Assembly (NCBI GenBank): GCA_020720625.1
Contig: DYOH01000006.1
Span: 21,135-85,134 of the forward strand
DNA length: 64,000 nt
From: Acetofilamentum sp.
Lineage (GTDB): Bacteria > Bacteroidota > Bacteroidia > Bacteroidales > DYOH01
Reading direction: 5' to 3'
Shown here: positions 40,620-49,818 of the stretch, one piece after another
Numbering within the stretch: the first letter of the stretch is position 1
Layout of the letters: each line of letters begins with the position of its first letter
Translations under genes and position numbers: made by a program
Notes under the pieces: model-generated
Told to the model about the DNA's origin: nothing
The model's database searches: none
The model's input: only the letters and a program-made list of their open reading frames with translations

Positions 40620-41327
40620 TTATTTTGATGAAATTCTGGCGGAACCTGAAACATCGGTATTTACCTTGTCCGGATTTCCAAAATATTTTAGACTTGATGA
40701 GCCTGATAGGTCTGCATCTAAATATTTACTGCATCTTACCGATGCATTCGAAGAGCCGCTTATTTCCACATAAGCTTTTTTCGAATTTAATTTATCGCCG
40801 ATAAATACACTAGAGCCTTCTAAATCTAAATCTAATCTTTCGGTACTTCCCATTATCTTTGTTTCGGAGGAGCCACTTGTGTATATTTCAAGCTTTTCGG
40901 TTAAAACATCCAGATAAATTGTAGCGGAACCACTGGCGTTAATTTCCATTTCTTCTGTCTTTATCTGATTGATAGTGCTTAGTTTGCTTATTCCTTCGAT
41001 TGTGATTTCTTCAAAATCTGTGCTCGTAATATTTATGGTGATATTATTTTCGAATTCAAGGCATTGAGCAGAACTAATTTCCAGGGTATTTCCATTTTGT
41101 TTTATTTCAATCATTGATAAGAAATTACTGTCCGTATTAATTTCAATCTGGTTATAGCTTCCTTGAATAAGGTTGATTTCTGCAGAAATTTCGATTTCAT
41201 AGTTTACAGTTTCAGCCTCTACTTTTACTTTTTTTTCTGCTCTGATGCCATTTCCTTCTTCGCAATTATTACACGACCATAAGCCTAAGGTGGTGAATAG
41301 TATTGTTATAGCGATAATTTTTTTCAT
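40620..41327 (-). CDS. Head GIN domain (DUF2807) putative lipoprotein
   Basis: Lipobox LGLWSC; repeated beta motifs GSATIYLDVL, ISGSSNASVRC, LSGSSSLKYFG. Confidence 0.85.
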   Translation of the reverse strand: MKKIIAITILFTTLGLWSCNNCEEGNGIRAEKKVKVEAETVNYEIEISAEINLIQGSYNQIEINTDSNFLSMIEIKQNGNTLEISSAQCLEFENNITINITSTDFEEITIEGISKLSTINQIKTEEMEINASGSATIYLDVLTEKLEIYTSGSSETKIMGSTERLDLDLEGSSVFIGDKLNSKKAYVEISGSSNASVRCSKYLDADLSGSSSLKYFGNPDKVNTDVSGSARISSK

Positions 41328-41478
41328 GTGTAAATAGTTTTTATTATTTTGAACAAATATTTATTCGTTTTTATTATTATCAAGTTAGATTTCAATACCA
41401 AGCTATTGCTTGTGCTTTTGATTTTCAATAAGTATTTACTTCTACGTCTTGTTAGTATGTGCCTTATGATGAATGTAT

Positions 41479-43539
41479 TTAAATCGTAATCTGATGTATC
41501 AGCCGAAAAATTTCGGTAGATACATGCTCAAATAGCAATTTATCTGGTCTCATCATGGCTTTTTGTTTCTCTAATTCATTGTTTGATAAGGTGCTAACAT
41601 GATTTAGGTCGAGCAGGATTTTCATTTTTTTTGTATCCAAACAATGGCCTGCGATGGCCCAAATTGGGATATTGCTATTTTGAATCAAAGTTTTTAGTCG
41701 CGAAATAAGTTTAGCATTCATGGTTTGCCAATCTATACTTCCTTCGCCAGTAATTATTAAATCGATGTTCTCAAATTTTTTGTCGAATTGGGTTAGTTTA
41801 AAAATAAAATCGGCGCCGTTTATAATTTCCGATTTAAATACTGCGTGCATTGTTCCGGCAATACCTCCGGCAGCACCTGCTCCCTTTACCTTATTCAAAT
41901 CTATTCCAAATTGCTTATAAATTATATTCTGAATGTTTTGCATACCATTCTCAAGTACTTCTAAATCTGATTTTTCTGTAGCACCTTTTTGAAAAGCATA
42001 AGTGCGAACTGCACCTTCGGGGCCTGTAAATGGATTATCCACATCGCCGGCAATTATTAGCCTGGCTTTTAAGCTAGGTATGTTGCTTATTTTTCTTACT
42101 TTTTCTAATTCGAATCCTGTTGGAATTTCGCCTTCGAATTCACCGCTTATTTCGGCACCTAAGGCCTTTAGTATCCCTAGTGCTGCATCGTTTGTAGAAC
42201 TTCCGCCAGTAAAAAGTACAATGGTTCCAAACATTTTTTTCAAGGCATCGGTAATTAATTGCCCAACTCCATAACTGCTTGTAAACAAAGGATTTTGTTC
42301 TAATGGAGAAAGCTTGTTCAGTCCAATAACTTTGGCAATTTCTATAAAAGCGGTGTCTGAAATTAAATCTGCGAAATAGTAAGTCGAAATTTCGTGCATC
42401 AGGGCATCCCTTACTTTAACATGTATCTTATGCAAATCGGGTAAATGATGCTTAAGAATGTCGATAGAACCTTCTCCACCATCGGCCAATGGAGCTATAA
42501 CTGTTCGTACCCTATTGTTAAGACTTTTTTTTAGCGCTTGCTCAATAATTTGAGCTGCATCTAATGAGTTTAAGGTTCCTTTGTAGCTGTCGGGTGAAAT
42601 AAGGATTTGGTAATTTTTGTTAAATTTTTGTCGGGCTTTTTCTTTATCTTTGTGTAATTGGTCTTGCAGTTCTTTTAAATTATTAAATTTCATTTCGTTA
42701 CGTAATCTATCCACGAAACAGATTTCTATGTTTTTGTCGTAAATGTCGCCGTCAAAATCAAAAAAATGTGCTTCAAGTGTTTTATCTACTCCGTTTATTG
42801 TTGGGCGAATACCTATGTTCATCATGCCTTGATGGTATTTTTGTGCAACTTTTCCTTCAATTACATAAACGCCATCTGCCGGAATAATTTTTACTGAATC
42901 GTTTAAGGAAATATTGGCTGTCGGGAAGCCTAGTTTTCTACCAAGCTGCCTGCCTTTTACAACCTTTCCTTTTATGTTGTATTTATAGCCCAGAAGCTGA
43001 GATGCCAGCCTTACCTCGCCTTTAAACAAGTGGTCTCTGATTTGCGTTGAACTAATATTTACCGATTGGTGAAGTAATTCGCTTAGCTGGTGTATCCTGA
43101 TATTCCAAACTCCGGCACATTCCTGCAAAATATCGGGCGACCAAATCCTGTCGCTTCCAAAACGCTGATTAAATCCAATGAAAAAATGTTTTGCTTTAAT
43201 TTTTTGATAAACAATGTTTTCTATAAACGAACAAGCGTTTAGTTTCGAAAATTCCAAGGTAAATGGAAATACGATTAAATGATCGATTCCTGTTTGCTCA
43301 AGGGCAGAAATCCTTTCGTCGATGGTTTGCAATAGCCTAATATTCTTTCCTAAGGGTGATAGTATTTCTCTTGGATGTGGCCAAAATACCAGTAATACCG
43401 ATTCTCCATTTATTTGGTGAGCGTATTTGATGATTTCAGCAATCACTTTTTGATGCCCTAAATGAACACCATCGAACGAGCCTATCGTAAATACTGCATT
43501 ACTTGCATTGAAATTGTCTAAATTATAATGTATTACCAC
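41479..43539 (-). CDS. ribF: Fusion protein: bifunctional riboflavin kinase/FAD synthetase (RibF) + glycerate kinase
   Basis: N-term FTIGSFDGVHLGHQKVI, GRKLGFPTANI, HFFDFDGDIYD (RibF); C-term ILISPDSYKGTLNSLDAAQII, PLADGGEGSID, FTGGSSTNDAALGILKALGA, KGAGAAGGIAG (glycerate kinase); one uninterrupted ORF with junction near residue 306. Confidence 0.93.
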   Translation of the reverse strand: MVIHYNLDNFNASNAVFTIGSFDGVHLGHQKVIAEIIKYAHQINGESVLLVFWPHPREILSPLGKNIRLLQTIDERISALEQTGIDHLIVFPFTLEFSKLNACSFIENIVYQKIKAKHFFIGFNQRFGSDRIWSPDILQECAGVWNIRIHQLSELLHQSVNISSTQIRDHLFKGEVRLASQLLGYKYNIKGKVVKGRQLGRKLGFPTANISLNDSVKIIPADGVYVIEGKVAQKYHQGMMNIGIRPTINGVDKTLEAHFFDFDGDIYDKNIEICFVDRLRNEMKFNNLKELQDQLHKDKEKARQKFNKNYQILISPDSYKGTLNSLDAAQIIEQALKKSLNNRVRTVIAPLADGGEGSIDILKHHLPDLHKIHVKVRDALMHEISTYYFADLISDTAFIEIAKVIGLNKLSPLEQNPLFTSSYGVGQLITDALKKMFGTIVLFTGGSSTNDAALGILKALGAEISGEFEGEIPTGFELEKVRKISNIPSLKARLIIAGDVDNPFTGPEGAVRTYAFQKGATEKSDLEVLENGMQNIQNIIYKQFGIDLNKVKGAGAAGGIAGTMHAVFKSEIINGADFIFKLTQFDKKFENIDLIITGEGSIDWQTMNAKLISRLKTLIQNSNIPIWAIAGHCLDTKKMKILLDLNHVSTLSNNELEKQKAMMRPDKLLFEHVSTEIFRLIHQITI

Positions 43540-43645
43540 AATTTTACATTTTTTGACAATTGTTTATAAATATAAATATTGAAATACAAAATGTTTTATA
43601 TTTTTGAGCCTTTATTTTTGCAATATTAAAACTAAATTCGTTAAA

Positions 43646-44803
43646 ATGAGAAAATTTATTGGTTTATTTGTTGGATTAAGCTTTTTGTTTGCGGCTTGCA
43701 ATAATTCCGGCGATAAAGATGCTGTGCTTGTAAAAGGAAAATTGGAAAATGCTCCAAATACGGTTTTGTTGTTGAAATACGTTAAAAACAATCAATTAGC
43801 TACTCTTGACTCTGCTTCTACCGATGCTGATGGTAATTTTAAACTTAAAGGCAAAATTCAGTTCGAAGATTATTTAATTATTCAATCCCTTGATCAATCT
43901 CAATTTGTACAACTTGTGGCCTCACCCGGAGAAGAAATCGAACTGAATGCCGATTTTACCGATATGGCTAATACCTACAAAGTTAGTGGTTCGGTAGGGT
44001 CTGTTGTAATGCAGGAAATTACCAAATACCACATGGATATGGTTGCAAAAGTGGATAGCCTTGGGAAAATGTACAGGGAATATTCAATGGCTGGCAATGT
44101 AGAACAGATTAAAGACCAGATTGATTCTGTGTATCGTCAGATTATTGAAGATGAAAAGCAATATTTAACCGAAGTAATTAATAAAAACGATTCTTCGTTG
44201 GTTGCCTTATTTGCATTGTATCAACAAATGGGACAGCAAACCCCCATTTTTCATCCGGAGGTAGATATGCCCATTTTTGAAAAAGTGAGTAATAGTTTGG
44301 CTACTAAATTACCTAATTCTGAGTTAGTTAAATCTTTAACAGAAATGGTTAGTGGTTTTAAAAATCCTCCTATGCAAGTGGGTGCCGTTGGTACTGAAGT
44401 TCCCGAAATTGAAATGGAAAGTCCAGAAGGTAAAGTGATTAAACTTTCTGAATTCCGTGGAAAATATGTTTTGCTTGATTTCTGGGCTGCTTGGTGTCGT
44501 CCGTGTAGAATGGAAAATCCAAACATCGTTGATAATTATAAAAAATATAGTAAAGATGGATTTGAAGTATTTCAGGTTTCTTTAGACCAAACCAAAGAGG
44601 ATTGGGTGAAAGCAATTAAAGACGATGGTTTGAATTGGATACATGTGAGCGATTTACAATATTGGCAATCGGCAGCGGCTCGCCAGTATAATATTTCTGC
44701 TATTCCGGCAAGCTTTCTTTTGGATAAAGACGGAAAAGTTATAGCTACCAATCTTAGAGGGCCTGCCCTTGGCGAGAAACTGAAAGAAATTTTCGGTCAT
44801 TAA
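43646..44803 (+). CDS. TlpA-like thiol-disulfide oxidoreductase with DUF4369 N-terminal domain, lipoprotein
   Basis: Lipobox FLFAAC; FWAAWCRPCRMENP active site; ATG 43646. Confidence 0.93.
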   Translation: MRKFIGLFVGLSFLFAACNNSGDKDAVLVKGKLENAPNTVLLLKYVKNNQLATLDSASTDADGNFKLKGKIQFEDYLIIQSLDQSQFVQLVASPGEEIELNADFTDMANTYKVSGSVGSVVMQEITKYHMDMVAKVDSLGKMYREYSMAGNVEQIKDQIDSVYRQIIEDEKQYLTEVINKNDSSLVALFALYQQMGQQTPIFHPEVDMPIFEKVSNSLATKLPNSELVKSLTEMVSGFKNPPMQVGAVGTEVPEIEMESPEGKVIKLSEFRGKYVLLDFWAAWCRPCRMENPNIVDNYKKYSKDGFEVFQVSLDQTKEDWVKAIKDDGLNWIHVSDLQYWQSAAARQYNISAIPASFLLDKDGKVIATNLRGPALGEKLKEIFGH

Positions 44804-44842
44804 TCGCGTTTTGGCCTTTTTTGTTTCAAAACTTATTATTTT

Positions 44843-44868
44843 AGCCCTTATTTTTAAGGGCTTTTTTT
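44843..44868 (+). terminator. Rho-independent terminator abutting next start codon
   Basis: AGCCCTTA-TTT-TAAGGGCT followed by TTTTTTT, ATG at 44869. Confidence 0.8.
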
Positions 44869-45708
44869 ATGAAATTTACTCGTAAACGCTTATACGAAAT
44901 AGTTTTCGAAGCAGAAACTATGGAAGGCAGATTATTTGACACCATACTCCTTGGCTTAATTTCTTTCAGCATTGTAATTGTGATGCTTGAGAGTGTGCAG
45001 GATATTTATCAAAAGTATGGAGCTGTGTTGGTTGTTATTGAGTGGATTATTACTATCACATTTACCTTTGAATATATTCTTAGATTAGCAATTGTGGCAC
45101 ATCCCATCAAGTTTGTTTTCAGTTTTTATGGTATAATAGATTTTTTAAGCACGATTCCAACATACCTTAGTTTTTTTTTCCCGGGCTCTCAAGGGCTTGT
45201 TGTGATAAGAGCTTTAAGGCTTCTTCGTATTTTCAGAATTTTGAAAATGCCTCGCCATTTGCGCGAAAGTAATGTAATATTATCTGCTCTTAACCGCAGT
45301 AAGCATAAAATTTTTGTTTTTCTTTTTTCTGTAATAATGATTGCTATAATTGTCGGAACAGTAATGTATCTGATAGAAACACCGGAAGCCGGCTTTACTA
45401 GTATTCCCCGATCTATTTACTGGGCTATAGTTACCCTTACAACCGTTGGATACGGCGACATTGCCCCTCAGAGTTCATTGGGGCAATTAATTGCCAGTCT
45501 GGTTATGATCTTAGGGTATGCCATTATTGCTGTACCCACCGGAATTGTTACTTCCGAAATGAGTCGGGAGAAATTTAATCTTAAGGAGATATCAACAGAT
45601 GTTTGTCCTAATTGCTTAACCGAAGCACACGATTCTGATGCTATATATTGCAAAAAATGTGGTGCCATACTCAACGAACAAACTTCTAATCGGGCAGACA
45701 AGCATTAG
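44869..45708 (+). CDS. Voltage-gated potassium channel-like ion transporter with C-terminal zinc ribbon
   Basis: S4-like VVIRALRLLRIFRILKM; selectivity filter TTVGYGD; C-term CPNC-X11-CKKC. Confidence 0.92.
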   Translation: MKFTRKRLYEIVFEAETMEGRLFDTILLGLISFSIVIVMLESVQDIYQKYGAVLVVIEWIITITFTFEYILRLAIVAHPIKFVFSFYGIIDFLSTIPTYLSFFFPGSQGLVVIRALRLLRIFRILKMPRHLRESNVILSALNRSKHKIFVFLFSVIMIAIIVGTVMYLIETPEAGFTSIPRSIYWAIVTLTTVGYGDIAPQSSLGQLIASLVMILGYAIIAVPTGIVTSEMSREKFNLKEISTDVCPNCLTEAHDSDAIYCKKCGAILNEQTSNRADKH

Positions 45709-45934
45709 AGATTTTCAATACAAATACGGCTTTGTAGGTTTCAAATATCAGCTTTATTTTTTTTACTATCAAATTCATGATAATCTCATAATCCCCTATA
45801 ATCAAAGTACTCATTGCACTATAATGTATCTCCAGTTTATTTTGGGTTTCAATGTCCTTTAGAAAATCAATAACAGCGGTTCTATATTCGTTTTGCAAAG
45901 AATACAGGCTTATTTCAATCGATATTTTGTTCAT
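45686..45934 (-). CDS. Small protein resembling YkoF/MTH1187 thiamine-binding family
   Basis: ISIEISLYSL...LEIHYSAMSTLIIGDYEIIMNLI; short ORF between ttcA and the channel gene. Confidence 0.5.
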   Translation of the reverse strand: MNKISIEISLYSLQNEYRTAVIDFLKDIETQNKLEIHYSAMSTLIIGDYEIIMNLIVKKIKLIFETYKAVFVLKISNACLPD

Positions 45935-46685
45935 TTATGGGCTTCTTTTCGGTGGATTGCACTAAATACTCTTCAAAAATCCGCGACATGGATGTGTTGA
46001 TGCTTTGTAAACTATAGGGATATATACGAGCCATTTGGCTGATTATTTCTTTTACTGCTTTTCTTTGCGTTTTCTCAGCAAACGGACATTCTTTGGCTTG
46101 GGTTTGGATTTCTTTTTTGTCGGCGTATTCTTTTATCTCTTTTTCTGTGAGGCCAATAAGTGGTCGGATTATATCAATCTCTCCCCGAAAAATGGATAAT
46201 TTTGGCGGAATTGACGAAATACTACCATTGAACATCATGTTCATCAGCAGCGTTTCTACAGCATCATTCATGTGATGACCTAATGCAACTTTGCTTGCAT
46301 TCTCTAATCTGGCTGCATCAAAAAGGCTCTTTCTGCGCGTGGTGGAGCATAAGAAACAGGGCGTTTTTCTTTTATCAGTCGAAAAATCAATTACCGTATT
46401 TGTTACAACAAGCTTGATATCTCTTTGAATACAAAATTTTTTCAGATATTCAATACTAGTTTCATAAGGAATAGATTCACTCCTTACATGCACGGCCATC
46501 ATCTCGAAATGAAACGGCAGATTTTGCCTTAATAGAAAAAGCAGGTCAAGTAAAACCAACGAATCTTTTCCACCCGATAATCCTACAATTAATTTATCTC
46601 CTTCTGTAATCATGGCATATTCCTTAACAGATAAAGCCACTTTTTTTAATATTTTTTTCTGATACAGTAAGCTTTGTTTATTCAT
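45915..46685 (-). CDS. ttcA: tRNA 2-thiocytidine biosynthesis protein TtcA-like
   Basis: LIVGLSGGKDSLVLLDLL PP-loop; CFLCSTTRRKSLFDAA; ALGHHMNDAVETLLMNM. Confidence 0.9.
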   Translation of the reverse strand: MNKQSLLYQKKILKKVALSVKEYAMITEGDKLIVGLSGGKDSLVLLDLLFLLRQNLPFHFEMMAVHVRSESIPYETSIEYLKKFCIQRDIKLVVTNTVIDFSTDKRKTPCFLCSTTRRKSLFDAARLENASKVALGHHMNDAVETLLMNMMFNGSISSIPPKLSIFRGEIDIIRPLIGLTEKEIKEYADKKEIQTQAKECPFAEKTQRKAVKEIISQMARIYPYSLQSINTSMSRIFEEYLVQSTEKKPINEQNID

Positions 46686-46913
46686 TTTCCAAATTTGTAA
46701 ATAAAATGCAAATATCATGAACTCATTTTATTAATAAAATTTTTTATTTTCATAAAATGATTTTTTTTCGATGGCTTAAGTGTTTGTATATTAGATGTTA
46801 ATCGTTTTTCTTCTATTTCGTGCAATAAATAATTGACATATTATTTTAGCCATAATATAATTTTTCTTAATTTCGGCAGCTAGAAAAAAGAAGCGCAATG
46901 CTTTATATTTCTT

Positions 46914-47001
46914 GGAGAGATGGCCGAGTGGTCGAAGGCGCACGCCTGGAAAGTGTGTATACCTCAAAAGGGTATCGTGGGTTCGAATCCCACTCTCTCC
47001 G
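46914..47001 (+). tRNA. tRNA-Ser (anticodon GGA)
   Basis: GGAGAGA...TCTCTCC acceptor stem, long variable arm GTATACCTCAAAAGGGTATC, T-arm GGGTTCGAATCCC, anticodon loop CTGGAAA. Confidence 0.95.
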
Positions 47002-47070
47002 CGCAAATTGCAAATACTAATTAAAAAAGAGAGAATTAAAATCGTTATTAATCAAAACAGAAATCACACC

Positions 47071-47886
47071 ATGAAAAAGTTATTAGCTTTATTGACTGTT
47101 TTTTCGGTACTCACCTTTTGGGGGTCAACTATCACCTTTGCACAAGAAATGGAAGGTGATTCAACTGTTGTAACAGAAACTTTAGATTCTACAGCTGTTG
47201 CAGAATCTACATCAGAAGTAGCCGAAGATGCCGTAGTGGCTGAAGAAGAAGAAGTGCCTATGCACAAACAGGTAAAACAAAAATTTATTGAAGGTGGTGC
47301 AAGCTTTATGGCTTTCGTATTGCTTACATTAATCATTGGTCTTGCCTTTGTAATCGAGCGCATTATCTATTTAAATCTGGCCGGAACAAACACAGATAAA
47401 TTGCTTGCAAAAATTGAAGAAGCTCTTAAATCCGGTGGTTTCGATGCTGCTAAAGAAGTATGTCGCGCAACCAGAGGACCTGTAGCATCAATTTTTTACC
47501 AGGGTTTGGACCGCGCTCACGAAGGAATTGATATGGCCGAAAAATCTGTAATGTCTTATGGTAGCGTTCAGATGGGTTTAATGGAGAAAAACCTGACTTG
47601 GATTCAGTTGATGATTGCCATTGCCCCAATGCTTGGTTTCATGGGTACAGTTATTGGTATGATTGGTGCTTTCGATGCTATTCAGGAAGCCGGTGATATT
47701 AGCCCTGCCCTTGTAGCCGGTGGTATTAAAGTAGCTTTGATTACTACGGTATCAGGTTTGATTGTGGCTATTATTCTTCAGGTTTTTTACAACTACATCG
47801 TGTCAAAAATTGACTCATTGGTAAGTTCTATGGAAGATGCTTCTATTACTTTAATTGACTTATTGTACAAATATTCAAAAAAATAA
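47071..47886 (+). CDS. exbB: MotA/TolQ/ExbB proton channel family protein
   Basis: PMLGFMGTVIGMIGAFDAIQEAGDISPALVAGGIKVALITTVSGLIVAI; ATG 47071 (ORF-track start lies inside tRNA). Confidence 0.95.
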   Translation: MKKLLALLTVFSVLTFWGSTITFAQEMEGDSTVVTETLDSTAVAESTSEVAEDAVVAEEEEVPMHKQVKQKFIEGGASFMAFVLLTLIIGLAFVIERIIYLNLAGTNTDKLLAKIEEALKSGGFDAAKEVCRATRGPVASIFYQGLDRAHEGIDMAEKSVMSYGSVQMGLMEKNLTWIQLMIAIAPMLGFMGTVIGMIGAFDAIQEAGDISPALVAGGIKVALITTVSGLIVAIILQVFYNYIVSKIDSLVSSMEDASITLIDLLYKYSKK

Positions 47887-47891
47887 TTCTG

Positions 47892-48350
47892 ATGGATAGC
47901 ACTTTAACAAAAATATTGAATATATTTCTGTATGCACTTCTCGGAATTACAGTGGTTCTTACTTTCTTCTTTTTTCAAGGGGGAGTAACACCAGAATCTA
48001 TTAATTCTTTGTATCCCGAGCCTGTATATACTTCTGTTTTACTAAACTGGACATATTTGCTTTTTGTTCTTTCTTTGGTAATTACGGTTGTCTTTTCAGT
48101 GATTGGTGTAATCAGAAATCCTAAAAATGCAGTAAGGTCTATTGCGGTACTCGCTGTGATGGGATTAGTTGTATTGGTTTCTTATTATCTTGCTGACGGT
48201 ACTAAATTAAATTTAGTTGGCTATACTGGCCCCGACAACGTTGAATCTGTGCTTAAATTTACAGATACGATTTTGTACACAACCTATATTTTATTTGTTG
48301 TGGCTGTTGTCGTTGCATTTGGTGCATTTTTATTTAAGTTGAGAAGATAA
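47892..48350 (+). CDS. Small multi-pass membrane protein within exb operon
   Basis: Four hydrophobic segments; 5 nt after exbB stop. Confidence 0.8.
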   Translation: MDSTLTKILNIFLYALLGITVVLTFFFFQGGVTPESINSLYPEPVYTSVLLNWTYLLFVLSLVITVVFSVIGVIRNPKNAVRSIAVLAVMGLVVLVSYYLADGTKLNLVGYTGPDNVESVLKFTDTILYTTYILFVVAVVVAFGAFLFKLRR

Positions 48351-48405
48351 TTTATTTGCTGTTGATGTCGTATTCGCAGCTTTTGATTTAAAAATATTAT
48401 CAATT

Positions 48406-49050
48406 ATGGCAAAAAGACAATTGCAGGAAATTAATGCGGGTTCAATGGCCGATATAGCCTTCTTGTTGTTGATATTTTTTCTTGTAACAACAACAATGGA
48501 TGTAGATTCGGGCTTGGCACGTAAACTTCCGCCCCCTGCTCCAGAAACTACTGAAGATCAGCCGCCTCCTATCAGGGAACGGAATGTGTTGATTGTACTT
48601 ATAAATAAAGATGATCAATTGGCGGTTGAAGGTGAACTTTTTAGCGTTGAGCGATTAAAGGATAAAACGAAACTTTTTGTTACCAATCCACGTAATGATA
48701 AAAATTTGTCCGATAATTTTACTCTTGCCGAAAAGTATCAGGAAGCTTTAGACGAAGGTAAAGAGAAAGAAGCTGAGCGATTTAAACTATTAATGAAAAC
48801 TTTTGGGTCGGCTGTCAGAGTATCGAAAGGTGTTGTTTCTTTACAGAATGACCGTGGTACTTCTTATAAAATGTATATTAAGGTACAAAACGAATTAGTG
48901 GCTTCTTTTAACGAACTTAGGGACGAATTATCTTTGTCTGCCTTCGGCAAAAAGTATGACGATGCATCTGAAGTACAGCAGGAATTGATCAGAGATATTT
49001 ATCCTTTGAGCATATCTGAAGCGGAACCTAGAAATATTGGAGGAAAGTAA
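48406..49050 (+). CDS. exbD: ExbD/TolR biopolymer transporter
   Basis: INAGSMADIAFLLLIFFLVTTTMDVDSGL. Confidence 0.93.
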   Translation: MAKRQLQEINAGSMADIAFLLLIFFLVTTTMDVDSGLARKLPPPAPETTEDQPPPIRERNVLIVLINKDDQLAVEGELFSVERLKDKTKLFVTNPRNDKNLSDNFTLAEKYQEALDEGKEKEAERFKLLMKTFGSAVRVSKGVVSLQNDRGTSYKMYIKVQNELVASFNELRDELSLSAFGKKYDDASEVQQELIRDIYPLSISEAEPRNIGGK

Positions 49051-49051
49051 T

Positions 49052-49522
49052 ATGAAATTTCGTAAAAAAAAGGACGGAAGTCCACCACCTATTTCAACTG
49101 CTTCTTTGCCTGATATCGTTTTCATGCTTTTGTTTTTCTTTATGGTTTCTACCACTATGCGTGAAACCGACCTTAAAATTAAAGTAAAGGTACCCGAAGC
49201 TACTGAAATAAAGAAGTTAGAAAAAAAATCACTGGTTAGTTACATAAATGTTGGTATTCCATTGGAGCAGTTTCGTGAAATTTATGGTACTGAACCCAGA
49301 ATTCAGTTAAACGACAAGCTTTCTAATGTCTCAGATATCAGTTCTTTTATAGAAGCTGAACGAAAACAACGAGATGAGAATGAAGTTCCCATGATGACTA
49401 CTTCTATGAAAGTGGATGAAGATGCAAAAATGGGAATAGTTACTGATATTAAGCAAGAACTTCGTAAAGTACAAGCTCTGAAAATAAATTATTCTACTCG
49501 TAAGGGTATTAAAAGAGAGTAA
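49052..49522 (+). CDS. exbD: ExbD/TolR biopolymer transporter (second copy)
   Basis: STASLPDIVFMLLFFFMVSTTMRETDLKI. Confidence 0.92.
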   Translation: MKFRKKKDGSPPPISTASLPDIVFMLLFFFMVSTTMRETDLKIKVKVPEATEIKKLEKKSLVSYINVGIPLEQFREIYGTEPRIQLNDKLSNVSDISSFIEAERKQRDENEVPMMTTSMKVDEDAKMGIVTDIKQELRKVQALKINYSTRKGIKRE

Positions 49523-49540
49523 TATATTTAAAAATTATTT

Positions 49541-49576
49541 AAGTGGTTATGATTTTATAACCACTTTTTTTATTTT
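49541..49576 (+). terminator. Rho-independent terminator of exb operon
   Basis: AAGTGGTTAT-GATTTT-ATAACCACTT TTTTT. Confidence 0.9.
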
Positions 49577-49590
49577 TTTACCGGCTTTTT

Positions 49591-49621
49591 TTTGGTTTTT
49601 AAAAAGCATTAATTATCTTTG
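49591..49621 (+). promoter_or_regulatory. Bacteroidetes-type promoter of aromatic operon
   Basis: TTTG-N19-TATCTTTG. Confidence 0.65.
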
Positions 49622-49642
49622 ACTTTTGAAATAAATCTGAAA

Positions 49643-49720
49643 ATGAAATTATCTACATTATATTATTGGTTCTATTTTTATCTGGATATTACTGCCGGGA
49701 TGGAAAAGAACTGTAATTAA
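49643..49720 (+). CDS. Aromatic operon leader peptide MKLSTLYYWFYFYLDITAGMEKNCN
   Basis: 26-codon ORF including stop, just downstream of promoter, with seven consecutive Tyr/Trp/Phe codons. Confidence 0.8.
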   Translation: MKLSTLYYWFYFYLDITAGMEKNCN

Positions 49721-49769
49721 TTAAATTATTTACAAAAAGAACCCGGCGAGAAATCGACCGGGTTTTTTT
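49694..49769 (+). promoter_or_regulatory. Attenuator: antiterminator (GCCGGG 49694-49699 with CCCGGC 49742-49747) vs terminator (AACCCGGCGA-GAAA-TCGACCGGGTT-T7, 49740-49769)
   Basis: Mutually exclusive complementary segments visible in sequence, U-tract, located before the aromatic operon. Confidence 0.8.
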
Positions 49770-49818
49770 GTACGAAATAACCGTTTTTTTGTTTGCTTAT
49801 CAAGTAATAATTGAATAT

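Noticed and set aside
46791-47006. Minus-strand 71-aa ORF MRGESGIRTHDTLLRYTHFPGV...
   Set aside because: Antisense translation of the tRNA gene; this peptide is a well-known spurious annotation type.
46912-47070. N-terminal 53 residues of ORF 46912-47886 (MERWPSGRRRTPGKCV...)
   Set aside because: This stretch is the tRNA-Ser(GGA) gene and spacer read through in frame; exbB starts at ATG 47071.
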